In this document: positions 1-10,830 of the stretch, one piece after another
How the letters are laid out: every line of letters starts with the position of its first letter
Position numbering within the stretch: the first letter of the stretch is position 1
NCBI RefSeq assembly: GCF_026914265.1
Contig: NC_069124.1
Span: 4,084,213-4,148,212, forward strand
Source of the DNA: Mya arenaria
Lineage: Eukaryota; Mollusca; Bivalvia; Myida; Myidae
Length of the DNA: 64,000 nucleotides
Direction of reading: 5' to 3'
Notes under the pieces: generated by a model
Seen by the model: the letters and a program-made list of their open reading frames with translations, nothing else
Databases searched by the model: none
Told to the model about the DNA's origin: nothing
Translations under genes and position numbers: made by a program

Positions 1-290
1 GTGATCTTTCACAAAGTTCATACAACAGGATTGCTGGATACTGGATCCATGGTCTCGACAGTTTCCAATTCTTTTTACCAGTCTTTACCTGATAAGCCAT
101 CACTGCTTACATGTAATTTAAAAGACTTTGGTGTTGATTTGAATGTCTCTGTTGCCAGTGGTCATTCACTTGATATATTGGTTACATTGAAGTATCTGTT
201 GTCATTCCAGAATTCAACATTGAACTACCAGTTCCTGTTCTTGTTGTTCATGATACACAGAGCAATCAGCATTGTCCTATTATTTTAGGA
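1..290 (+). pseudogene. Retropepsin-like aspartic protease domain of the gypsy element (partial, frameshifted)
   Basis: The frame starting at base 1 contains the LLDTGSMVS motif; DTG supplies the catalytic aspartate of retropepsins. The frame breaks near base 180. The C-terminal flap and ILGTNI segment continues in the +3 frame from about 180, which then runs into the reverse transcriptase. The upstream part of the domain is outside the window. It is a fragment of the element's pol gene and not a host protease. Confidence 0.8.
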
Positions 291-1777
291 ACAAACATCA
301 TTCGGTGTTGTAAGTTGGTGGCGGCCGCCTCCGCAAACACTGTGCCAGAAGTTTGGCAATTTGTTTTTAACACTCTTGTCTGCAATCCCATTCCTGTAAA
401 GTCTACAAATGAACACAGCATTGAGATAGCTCCATATGAGACTGTGACCATCAATGGTATTGCTAGAGGCTTAGACAAGGCCCAGAAGGTTGTGACAGAG
501 AGTTCTGGTGCAATTTCATCATATCTCGTTCGCCCTCAGGTGGTTTCTATTCCTCAGCAAGGCAAGTATGCCAAGATCCCAGTTTGTGTGTGTAACATGA
601 CTGCTAGGCCCATTTTCATTCGGCCCAAGTCTGATATTTGTGTTGTCAATGAAGTGAATGTCTTAGATAATCTCTCATCTTCCTTTCCTTCTCCTTCATT
701 TAAACCTTCTGACAGTTCTGTTGATGATTTTGGTGTGAAGATTGACATGGAGAACTTGTCCTCAGATCAGCTCCTTCGTGTTCGCCAGGTTCTTGGGAAT
801 TGGAAAAACATTTTTTCAACTGGTCCTGTAGACCTTGGCTGCACCAACATCACCCGTCATAAGATTGTCCTTTCAGACGACACGCCATTCAAGCAGCCTT
901 ACCGGAAGATCCCTCCAGGGATGTATGAAGAGGTCCGGCAACATCTCAGAGATATGTTGGATTGTGGTGCTATTCGTGAAAGCCAAAGTCCCTTTTCTTC
1001 CAATGTTGTGCTTGTCCGTAAGAAAGATGGTTCCCTTCGATTCTGCATTGACTTCCGCATGCTTAACTCCCGTACTAGGAAAGACGCATATATGTTTCCT
1101 AGATTTGATGATACGGTGGATCTACTTGTCGGTTCTAAGTTCTTTTCTAAACTTGATCTTCGGTCCGGATACTGGCAAGTGGAGATGGAAGAGGATTCGA
1201 AGCAGTTTACGGCTTTCTCCATTGGAAACCTCGGCTTTTACGAATGCAATCGCATGGCTTTCGGTTTAGTTAACTCGGGTGCTAGTTTTCAGCGTGTGAT
1301 GGAAAGAGCTATGGGCGATTTACTTCTCCGGGAATGTCTAGTTTTTGTAGACGACATTTTGATCTTTTCCGAGACTTTCGAGGAGCATTTGACCAGGTTG
1401 GAGAATGTTTTTCAACGGCTTTCTTTTCATGGTCTGAAGCTAAAAGGTTCTAAGTGTGAGCTTTTCAAATCCTCAGTCTCCTATCTAGGTCACATCATTT
1501 CCCAACAAGGCATTGCTACTGATCCCGAGAAGACTTCTGCCATTACTGATTGGCCTGTTCCAGAGAATATCTCACAACTTCGTACCTTTTTAGGAACAGC
1601 TGGTTTTTACCGCCGTTTTATCAAAGACTATTCAAAAATAGCCCAACCCTTAAACCCACTTCTTGAAGGTCATGGTCAAAAACACTCAAAATCTAAATCC
1701 AAATCAAAACGTAAAAAACCTGTTGTATGGGTCTGGGGTGACGCCCAGCAGTCTTCTTTTGATCTTCTTAGGAGAAA
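182..1777 (+). pseudogene. Reverse transcriptase domain of the gypsy element
   Basis: One long open frame contains the full palm and finger blocks of a gypsy reverse transcriptase: SQSPFSSNVVLVRKKDGSLR, then FSKLDLRSGYWQV (first catalytic Asp) and the active-site FVDD at 1344-1355 (the family usually has YVDD or FVDD), then LKLKGSKCELF and SYLGHIIS. The connection segment FLGTAGFYRRFIKDYS follows at about 1590-1635. The domain itself looks uninterrupted. The frame is lost near 1775, just before RNase H. A lysine/serine-rich stretch near 1680-1720 sits between the two domains. Confidence 0.93.
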
Positions 1778-2326
1778 CTCTCTTCTCCTGTTCTTGCTTT
1801 TGCTGATTTCTCTAAACCCTTTAAAGTCCATACTGACGCAAGTGGGTCTGGTTTAGGAGCAGTGCTACTCCAAAAGCAAGAAGATCGCACCAAGAGGGTC
1901 ATTGCCTACGCGAGCCGAGGTCTTCGTCGTTGTGAGCGTAATTATCCCGCCCACAAATTAGAATTCCTCGCGCTCAAGTGGGCAGTGACCGACAAGTTTC
2001 ACGACTATTTGTACAGAAACAAATTTGAAGTCACGACTGACAACAACCCCTTGACCTACATATTGTCATATGCAAAGTTAGACGCTACAGGTCATCGTTG
2101 GGTTGCAGCTTTGTCTGCATATGATTTTGATATCGTATATAAGTCAGGCAAACTTAATTCAGATTGTGACGGATTAAGTCGTAAGCCCCATCTGTTCTCA
2201 GAAGAGATCAAAGCTGTTTGTCTTGGCGTTTCTGTTTCAGTTTCTCCGGTTGAATGTTTGTCTGGTGTAACGGCTCCTCACCTGGCCAGTGAAGATGTTG
2301 TTCCTTCTGTTCCAGCAATCCTGTAG
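1778..2326 (+). pseudogene. RNase H domain of the gypsy element
   Basis: After the frame change near 1775 the +2 frame reads the gypsy RNase H: HTDASGSGLGAVL (first acidic residue), SRGLRRCERNYPAHKLEFLA (catalytic Glu), TTDNNPLTYI (Asp) and the terminal SDCDGLSR block. The acidic residues expected for catalysis are present. The frame closes at TAG 2324-2326 inside the linker to the integrase, while the linker sequence continues in the +1 frame from about 2323. Confidence 0.88.
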
Positions 2327-3353
2327 ATTGGAAGGCAGAACAGTCCAACGACCCTGACATTTCCAAGGTCATTTCCATCCTACGTTCCGGTTCTCGTCCG
2401 AGGGGGGAGGAGACGTCGAAAGATGTCAAATCCCTACTTCGTGACTTGTCGCGTCTTTCACTAGATAATGGTGTCTTATTTAGAACCCCCTCTTTGGATG
2501 GTGATGAAGTCCAGCAGCTTGTCAATCCTTCTTTTCACAGAACTTGGTCATCCTGGCAAGGAGAAATCTCTTTGGCTCGCTCGTCAGCGTTTCTACTGGC
2601 CTGGCATGGAGTCTGATTTCGACCGTCGTATTTCTTCCTGTCGTGCATGTGTTTGTCGTAAGACCCCAGTTGTTACGAGGGCTAACCTTGTTCCCATTGA
2701 AACCTTGAGACCGATGCAGCTTGTCTGTATTGACTTTCTAAAGCTGGATAGGTCGAAAGGTGGATATGAAGATGTTCTGGTCATTACCGATCACTTTACT
2801 CGGTATGCCAAAGCTATTCCCTGCAAAAACCAGAAAGCTGTCACCACTGCGCGGGCTCTTTACGAGCAATTCATTGTCCATTACTCTTTTCCCGAACAGC
2901 TACATTCAAATCAAGGTCGCAATTTCGAGAGCAGGGTCATCAAAGAGCTGTGTCGCATCGCAGGTGTCCGGAAGACCCGTACTACTCCCTTTCATCCCAT
3001 GGGTAATCCATCTGCGGAACGCTTTAATTGCACGCTCATGCGGATGCTAGGGACACTGAGCGATGATCATAAGGGTTATTGGAAGGAGTTTGTTCCCGCT
3101 TTGGTTCAGGCATACAACGCCACCAAATCCAGTTCTACTGGCTATTCCCCTCACTTTCTCATGTTTGGGTGGCATCCCCGTCTTTCTGTCGATGCTTTTC
3201 TAGGTACTTCTCCTGGCAATGAAGGTGCCAAGTCCCATACGTCATGTTTCTCGCCTCCGAGAGCGTCTACAATACGCCTACCGTGTTGCTGGTGAAGGGG
3301 CGAAGAAACGTGCCAATCAGAACAAGGTCCAGTATGACAAGCGAGTTCGGTAG
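2323..3353 (+). pseudogene. Integrase domain of the gypsy element, catalytic Asp replaced
   Basis: The linker runs in the +1 frame to about 2540, then the integrase runs in the +2 frame. The zinc-binding region (LGHPGKEKS ... SCRACVC) is at about 2540-2660. The first catalytic Asp of the DDE core is at 2732-2734 (CIDFLKL) and the Glu at 3017-3019 (SAERFN). At the second Asp position the codon at 2909-2911 is AAT, giving HSNQGRNF where the family has Asp. A further shift near 3236 moves the C-terminal part to the +3 frame, which meets an in-frame TAG at 3351-3353. This copy should be catalytically dead. Confidence 0.9.
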
Positions 3354-3963
3354 AATAAACTTTCTGTCGGTGACGTAGTTCTTGTCCGGAAAGTCAATTT
3401 GCAAGGTCGCCAGAAGTTGGCAGACAAATGGGAGAAGGATCCATACTCCATAATTGCGATCCCCTTTCCAGATCAGCCGATCTTCAAGGTCCAGTTGGAA
3501 ACCGGAAAAGGTCCCATACGTACCCTACATCGAAACATGTTGTTGCCGTGTATCTCCATTCCGGAACCGGAAGACGTCACCATCACTCCTGTCCCCAAGA
3601 AGCGGACTAGAACATCCCGTCCTCCATCGTCCCCATCATCTGAGTATGACGCAGATTCCAGCTCATCTGAGACTTCCGTCTACATCATTCCACAACGAAG
3701 AGGCCATTCAACCCGCTCCTGAACCACCCACAAGCGTCAGTTATGGCAATACCCCATCTTCTGCTTCTTTTCCATCACGTCGCTCCATTCAATCCCCCAT
3801 AAACTCACTAAATAGTCCCAATGCCCCCTCGCTTGTCCCCTCTTCTATTTCAGTGACCCCGCCGGTGCCTACTCTCAGGCCGAGCCGTACCAGGCGTCCT
3901 CCAGAGCGGTACGGAGAGTGGGTATCTTCACAGATAGCGGAAGACGTAGTTATATATATTTAG
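3354..3963 (+). pseudogene. Integrase C-terminal (GPY/F-like) region and proline/serine-rich tail
   Basis: After the stop at 3351 the +3 frame continues with LSVGDVVLVRKVN and ADKWEKDPYSII ... IRTLHRNMLLP, the SH3-like module typical of gypsy integrase C-termini. A Ser/Pro/Arg-rich tail follows. The last part (SRTRRPPERYGEW) is in the +1 frame up to 3963. The RRPPERYG ending is common at the C-terminus of gypsy pol proteins. Confidence 0.75.
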
Positions 3964-4917
3964 TGTTTTCTAGTGTTCTAATTCTGAACACAGTGGTATG
4001 TTTTTTATTTTGTTACAGTGCTGAAGCCATTGATATTTCATTGCTGCCATTCTGTTTATTTCGTTTTTATACTGTTTTTATCTTCCTTGCTTTGTGCTAA
4101 GTTACATATGGTTTTCACATATATATGTATTTCTTGGCAGATACTGGGCAGTGGTGCTGATCGTAGGCCTGACAACCCTACGATGGGATCATTATCATTT
4201 ATTATGTTTTGTATGTGTTTATTGTTGCAAAATAATTTTCACCTATACATCTTTTTCAGTGAGGAATGATTTTCTCATTATTGTTTTCATATATTTTTCA
4301 CTTGACGTGATTTCACTTTCATGTCATATTAGATGTTCATCTTTTAGCAATATTATGTTTAAGAAGTTGTAGAAGGTGGTGGTAAACTCAACACTTCTCA
4401 GGGTTCTACTATTTATTACCAGTATGTAGAAAAAACCAGTATGTAGAAAGAACCTAGCTGTGAAACGATACAATCATTTAAATAAGATTCAGACAGTTAT
4501 GTTGAAACTGAATGTATTAACTATATACGGACAACTTTGCAGTTGTGCGTTTAGGTTGGGAATGATTAGAGAAACCCTAGAAAATTAGTAAGGGCGGTGG
4601 GATAAAAATAGGAGAGCCAATGAAACTGTTAGTTAAATATAAATATACCCGTTTGACCACTTTCATACATAACCTCATACACTCATTTACATAAACATGA
4701 GAATCACATGGACAAACAAGTGACAATAACAAACAGGACAGTTGGGGTGGAGTTATAGTTAAAATTGGCCTATTCTATATTTGGTTTTGATTAAAGCAAA
4801 CAAATCTGACTATTTGGGAATTGAAATGAAAATATTTATAATTCATTCCATTCTCTCTATCAGTCTAAAAGACATCATTTATGATAGGCAGCATATTTTG
4901 TATCCAATTTTAGAGGA
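3964..4917. other. Non-coding DNA between the retrotransposon and the DNA transposon
   Basis: AT-rich sequence without a credible gene. It probably holds the gypsy 3' untranslated region and a decayed 3' LTR, but no LTR boundary can be shown because the 5' LTR is outside the window. A short direct repeat (accagtatgtagaaa) occurs at about 4418-4449. Confidence 0.4.
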
Positions 4918-4922
4918 AGGTA

Positions 4923-4938
4923 CAGGGTTGTCAATAAG
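4923..4938 (+). repeat. Left 16-bp terminal inverted repeat
   Basis: CAGGGTTGTCAATAAG, followed by a GC-rich short palindrome (ccggccgccggccgg, 4941-4955). Perfect inverted match to 10810-10825. The flanking AGGTA is duplicated at the other end. Confidence 0.88.
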
Positions 4939-6831
4939 AACCGGCCGCCGGCCGGTTTGGACAGTTCAAATGGAGTTTGGGCTGGTTCAAATTCGGAAGA
5001 AAAAATAAATTGATCGCAATAAATTGACTGGTTTAAAATTTCCAGATAATCTGAATCATTATCTTACAATTTTGCGTATTTGTAGACGCAGTAGACGATT
5101 TTTGTTTATCCAACATTGCCGACATTTTGACACAATTCTGAAGCATGATCTGTGACGTCGGGCGCGTGATCAATAAAATATAGTTGTATTATTGGTAGTT
5201 AATTACAACTTGAAGCATTGTGTAAATTTCCACGAGGGAAACGAGACAGGAATGCCCACAAACTTGCGCAGTCAACGTTTTATGCATCATTGATTCGAAT
5301 GACCTTATTTCGCGATTTTCCAAAATTCTTAAAATAGTAACATAGTGTTGTTTTTTAGTGCATTGTATTTATCGATGTTTATACTTCATGGAATGAATTT
5401 AGAGCAAATAAACAAGCAACAGATATGAAAATAAATGACCCTACATTACGAGTACTTAGAATTACGTATCTATGAAGCTATCGATAAAGCGTGGATCTCC
5501 GTATGAAGGATTGAAGTTATGGATAGATAAGTTAAATTGCGTATCTCAGACAAAACAGCAAAATTTCAGCAATTTTTGACATTTTTTTTCGGTCTGGATT
5601 CTACTTTTTGTGATTTTGTTTGTACTTGCCACATGTACAGAGTAGATTCCGAGCATAAACGGTAAAAACAATCTAGTTTTGTTAATATGGCATATCTTTC
5701 AAAACACATATACTGATTTTTTAGTGTGATTTACATTACATTTGGTGTAAGTCCCACTGATTGTTATTCGTGACTATTTTTTAAAGAGAAAAAAATAAGT
5801 TTTAAGATTTTTGCCAACTTTTATTAACATGAAACTTTTAAAAAACAGTAACACAATTTAAAATAATTACATAATATGCATATATTTTTGAAAAGAAAAT
5901 GATACAATTTTAAAACTGTTTTCAAATTTAGAACAAAAGTTTATCAACAACTTTCAAATTTCACAATAAAAGTTCTGATACTCAAAATGAGTTTTTTCTG
6001 TTAACATTGTAGAAACAAATAATTGAACTGTACAAACAGTATACACCTTTGAGAGTAAGGTTATCAAAATTAGGAGGAAATGATACCAATGTATACCTGA
6101 TGAACGTAAGGTAATTCACAAAGAATCACACAAAATATATATGCTGTAGAGATTCCTTTTACTGTCATGTATTATTTGTGTTACAAGTTAGCAAACTTTA
6201 TTTTTTGTTGAAATATACTGATTTAAGTTTATTTGTGCATATTCTAAACATAAATGACCAAATTTATTAATGTCATATCACTTCAAGACTCATAATCTAC
6301 AAAAATCATAATACATTTCGTTTCCTCGGCTGTCTGTGAGAAGCAAATTTGCAATTAATACAGGTAAACTTAAACAGACTGATAGGATATAACGACCAAA
6401 TAATGCACAATAATGTCTTAAGCAGAGATATTTTTTCTTGGTAAAATTTTAAACATAACAGTAATGTAATTCATTTGAATCAACATATTTGTGAATAGTT
6501 ATTAGATTTGAAGACAACTATAAATAAATAAGACAGCTGCCTACTAGACTGAGATTCTAAACAAAGTAACAACATGATTAACAAGTAACATTACTATTTA
6601 GTGAAACATCTGCATTGGCAGGGAAACAATAATAGAAATATATACTAGTAGTTACTCTACGTGACCTTATTTAATATCAAACAATAAAATTAACAGAAAT
6701 AATAAACAATAAAGTGACTAGATTGGTAGGTTATAACAGAACACATTTCTAACACCACAAAACTGTTTAAAAACATGAAAAAGACAAAGAACATGATCGC
6801 TTATAACAGTAACAGAAATGTTTTCAAACCG

Positions 6832-9800
6832 TAACGTAATTCACATTCTCTTTTGTTATTTCAAGACATACATTTGCCTTTTTGTGCAATCACTTGTGCA
6901 GTACTTTTGGCCTACTTGTAATTTTGAAATGCCTCATTGATCAATCTGATATCTGACTCTTGTAATTTAAACATTTTCCTAGTGCCATGGGCAACATGCT
7001 CACTAATGACACATAAAATATCTGACTTTCCTCTCCAAAGTATGTCTTCTTTTGTAGGCCATTTAAACGTAGGATAGACCTTCCCTTTTCCATGCTCCAT
7101 AAAGGAAACTTGATATGGTAGATCTTCATCCTCGGGATCCCCACCAATAACCTTGCCCACATACCAATGTCCATTATAGACTGCGGCCACATAAGTATTT
7201 ACCAATATACGTTTCTCTTCTTGATCAGGTGTTACTTCGTAAGGTGTCAGTTTGCTTTTTAAAACTGTGTACCACCCACCCGTCACAGTATACTTTGAAC
7301 TGTCCATTTTGAAAACACCTTTAACAAAAACAAGATGTATTTTTGACCGCAATTTCCCCATGACGTAAGCACACAACACTATGTATTTCTAGTGTCCCTT
7401 TAATTGGTTTGATATTCAGACAGGAAAGTTCCATTTGCGCACTGTCACATTCTTCCTTAGGTACAAAGCAATAGCTTGTTTGACTGCTTGCTTGTGATTT
7501 TCCCCAGTCATAATAATCATTAGCAGTCTGGTTCACTGCTGTTTGTCGTTTGACAGCCAGATCTGCAAGGCGTTCCGATGAACCTCCTACGCCGTCACAG
7601 GGCCCTTTTCCATGACCAGCCTCCCAATACTGCCATGATGCTTTCAAACCAAACAGCTGATCGTGACTGGCAACAACGTACATCATCGTCTTGTTCCTGT
7701 ATTGGGATGTGGGGGAATCAGTGATATAATGAATACATTCTATATCTTGACGCCTGGATTTCAATTCGTCTGTAATACGTTTCATAAAAGCATAGACAGT
7801 CCCTGTGTGTCAGAAACATAGATGTAAGACTTGTGGGACATCATCCCTTATGCGTCTTTGGTATATATAACCACAGGGTGCAATGTAATGGAACACTTGT
7901 CAAAATATGCTGTTTGTATTTCTTCAGCATGCCCACACGAATAGTTCTCCGCAAAGTCCATTTGACATATGGCTTGTCTGTGTGGCATTCTCTCTTTCAA
8001 TAGTTGGACTTGTTTATATTGGCTCTTAACTCTTTCTGTGTGATAACTCAATAAGGTCTTTCCGAAACATTTCAATGAATTCGTTTTTAGGCATTTGAAC
8101 ATTTTCAATCATCATTCGTTTTGTTATCTTTCCTTTGGGGTCTACTTCCTTCCTTTCCCACTGAGAAAACTTGATTATTTCTGATTCACAGTCTGTTAAT
8201 AAGAATTTCTTCATCTGTGTTTTTTCTTATCAGCGAATCCGGATTTTCTGTCCCTGTGGCACCAAGAGACTTCATGCCTTTCACTTTTAGGGCTATGTTT
8301 TGATGTCTTTGGCAAAGACATGTACATCTAGAGCTGAACTTTACTAGTTTTATAAAACTAGGGCAGTAGCTACTGAATGTAGTGAGGCTCACATTTACCC
8401 CTGGATTTTCTGATCTAAACTTCAAATGCAAGTTATACAAATAATCATTTAAGACTCTGTTTTGTCTCAGGCCCGATGAACTCTTTGTGGCGTCACGTTT
8501 TCCAGGCAGGCAGGCACTGTTATCTTCTTGTTGCAAGAAACGTATCACTGATGCCGACATTTGCGCTCGCTCTAGAGATTTCCTGCTCTTTCTTAAATAT
8601 CTTTTCTCTTTTGTGTTTTCAATATCTGTCCTCTGTGTACACCTAGTTCCTTGCTGCATCTAGACCCGAATTGATACCTTTTTAACGCCTCTCCACAAAT
8701 TACCTCCAGGGAGGCCCGTTGCTGAGATCGACCGTGGTCAGGTAGAATCTTATCTTTAACTTCTTCTAGGATGGTGTTGTGAAAAGTAAGTTTCTTTACG
8801 AGTTTCTGGTGCTTACTTGGGGATATCCCTTCACTACGTAGATCTTCTTTAGATTTGCTCTTTGGAGTCAAAACAGTGCTATCAGGGTGTTTCCGCTTTC
8901 CGCTTGTCGTTGGCTCTTCATCCGTTTCATTTGTTGTTTGCCCAGTTGATGAGTCAAGAGGAGAATTTAGCATAGACCCTCTCTGAAGCCTCTTTCTTAA
9001 ACAATCTTTTTTTTTCTTCAATGTGTTTACTCTTAGTTCCAGAATTTTCACTATTTCCTCAGCTCTCTTTAAGGATTTGCTTTTCTTCCATTTACCTCGC
9101 CTTTCTTCAAAATTCATTTTTACGACCAACTGCTCTTCACTTGATGATGTTGATGTACTTGGCATAGCTGATGACGATGTACTTGGCATAGCTGTTTGTG
9201 TGATGTTTGTTGTAGAGTCACATGGTCCCTCTGAACTCTCGACTGATTCTCCTGATATCAAGGTATCCCATTGTTCGTTATCAGACAGTGACCTACTAGC
9301 TTCCTTTTGCTGTTGTCTCTTTCTCCTTATGCATAGTCGCACTCTCTCTCGTCTGACTTCAAGTGTACGAGGACGAATCTCTGTCGTTGGTTTATAATAC
9401 CTTTTTACACGTTCTGTCTCTTTTCTAAGATAGTTTGGACCTTCTTTAGACTTTTTCCGCTCCCTGTATGCCTTCTGTATCTCGGCACGGGTTTTCCCCA
9501 TCGCTCTGAAAGATAGAAATAATTTGTGAATTACGTTACTTGAATGGTGAATTACGTTACCATTTCATAAATGATGCACAATACATATAAACACAAACAC
9601 ATAAAAATCACCACTCAAAACAATGCACAACATCGCGTCGCTACCAGTTTATGTCAAAAGGAATATATCAACATTATCTCATTAACATAAATTTACAAAT
9701 CAAAAAAGCACTTACCTCAGCTGTTTAAATCCTAGAAAAATATTTTCAAAATCAACAAATTCCCGCTTTAAAACTTTATGGAGACGATGCACCGTGAAGG

Positions 9801-10063
9801 GTATTCTGTGTCTACATTAACAAATCTACTGTAAATTAATCCTAGGACTATTTATGAGTGTTAAAATGTAAAACTATATAACGTAATTCACGGTAATGTA
9901 AATCACAAATTGTAACATTCGATCAGCTCAGTTTTATCAGATCAGAATATTAATGTCAATCTATTGTGTTCTCGAACCTACATACAAAGAGACATAAAAC
10001 AAGGAATAGGCAGTCTTAACTGTGTGTGTTGTGTTGTGTATGGCAGGCACTAACGTAATTCAC
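6832..10063. repeat. Repeated 13-mer TAACGTAATTCAC inside the DNA transposon
   Basis: Exact copies at 6832-6844, 9879-9891 and 10051-10063 on the plus strand, and inverted at 9526-9538 and 9547-9559. Near copies occur at about 6108-6120, 6470-6482 and 10239-10249. They flank the broken gene, and two lie just upstream of its start. I saw none outside the element. Clustered short motifs of this kind are typical of transposase binding sites, which is an inference here. Confidence 0.65.
6912..9501 (-). pseudogene. Broken transposase-like gene of the DNA transposon (GHGKGPCDGVGG family)
   Basis: Read from 9501 down, the gene starts MGKTRAEIQKAYRERKK with a basic, Arg/Lys-rich N-terminus and a coiled-coil-like stretch. 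A middle part has LPGKRDATK, RVLNDYLYNLHLKF and FSSRCTCLCQRHQN (possible metal ligands). Then follow MDFAENYSCGH (about 7930-7970), YITDSPTSQYRNK (about 7690-7725) and EAGHGKGPCDGVGGSSERLA (about 7570-7630). The order Asp, Asp, Glu/His suggests an RNase H-fold transposase, which is inference. The C-terminal part (6912-7300) looks like a Tudor-type module (YVAAVYNGHWYVGKVIG). The frame shifts near 8640, 8200, 8045, 7800 and 7345, so this copy is dead. I recognise the pattern from uncharacterised animal proteins but know no accepted name. Confidence 0.75.
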
Positions 10064-10809
10064 ATTTAGAGTTACTTTTCGGACTCTGTTTCTTTGAAGC
10101 AAAGTTGCTACCAATTTGTATCATTCGTCGGATAACTGTTCTTATTGTTTGATTTGTACCTGAAGGTGAATGTTTATGAAAGAACTGTTTCTAATATTTT
10201 GTACACCATACATTCCTACAAAAGGAGTACAAAATCGGTAACGTAATTCTCCGCGATTTTCGGGACATATGTTTTGGAGTTCAAAAATTGTTTCATCCTA
10301 ATCATGTTGTAATACATTATAACATAGCAAATTTAAAACCTCTTTGGTGGTTTTAAGGTTATTTGTTATCTGTTGGATGTATGGATGTTCAGTTAATAAG
10401 ATCCAAATACCTTTCATTAAGTTTTGGACATGCATTTTTCACTATTTTAGCAAACATGTTGAACTCATTATTAACAATTGAAATGGTATACATGACTTTT
10501 ACATCATTTTCTGTTAGGCCTCACCCATAGCTAACTAAAAGTGGCCTTAAACATTGGAATATGTGTATGCTATGAGTTGCAGGTCACCAGGACACGCATA
10601 TTACGTATTTGAGCGACTTAACTTGGTTTAGCTGATCTATGAAGTAAAGGGTTAATTAAATACTCCCAAAATGCCCCAGGATGCAGGAAATGAAGAGCTG
10701 TATTTCAAAATTTTCCGGGGGGGGGGGGGGGGTGTGTGGCATGCCCAGGGATCACAGGGATCCCCCTAGCTGGTCACCTACTTTTCTGTTTCAGTCGGTT
10801 CAACAAAAA

Positions 10810-10825
10810 CTTATTGACAACCCTG
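10810..10825 (-). repeat. Right 16-bp terminal inverted repeat
   Basis: CTTATTGACAACCCTG is the exact reverse complement of the left end and is followed directly by the AGGTA duplication (10826-10830). Inside this end the next bases (ttgaaccg on the inward strand) partly echo the aaccgg after the left repeat. Confidence 0.88.
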
Positions 10826-10830
10826 AGGTA

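Larger units (their letters stand above)
1..3963 (+). mobile_element. Decayed Ty3/gypsy LTR retrotransposon, pol region, 5' end outside the window
   Basis: The domain order protease, reverse transcriptase, RNase H, integrase is that of a Ty3/gypsy (Metaviridae-type) pol. Gag and the 5' LTR lie upstream of the window. The reading frame changes near 180, 1775, 2315, 2540, 3236 and possibly 3700, and there is an in-frame TAG at 3351-3353, so this copy cannot make a full polyprotein. Host genes in the same window have intact exons, which argues that the breaks are real decay and not sequencing error. I could not define the 3' LTR: no clear polypurine tract or TG...CA pair is visible after 3963. 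The element is an endogenous relic. Confidence 0.93.
4923..10825 (-). mobile_element. Complete 5.9-kb DNA transposon with TIRs and 5-bp target duplication
   Basis: The ends are perfect 16-bp inverted repeats, CAGGGTTGTCAATAAG at 4923-4938 and its reverse complement at 10810-10825. They are flanked by the direct repeat AGGTA (4918-4922 and 10826-10830), as expected for a target-site duplication. Inside lies one broken minus-strand gene (6912-9501) for a transposase-like protein, several exact copies of a 13-bp motif, and a run of 16 G at 10717-10732 near the right end. The CAGGG start resembles hAT elements, but a 5-bp duplication is not the usual 8 bp of hAT and the protein has no hAT features that I can see. 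Superfamily not assigned. Confidence 0.85.

Noticed and set aside
1..3963. Assignment of the gypsy element to a named mollusc family such as Steamer
   Set aside because: Domain order alone does not separate families, and no database comparison was possible.
4941..4955. GC palindrome ccggccgccggccgg as a regulatory site
   Set aside because: It lies directly inside the transposon's left end and is more simply part of the terminal region. No counterpart at the right end.
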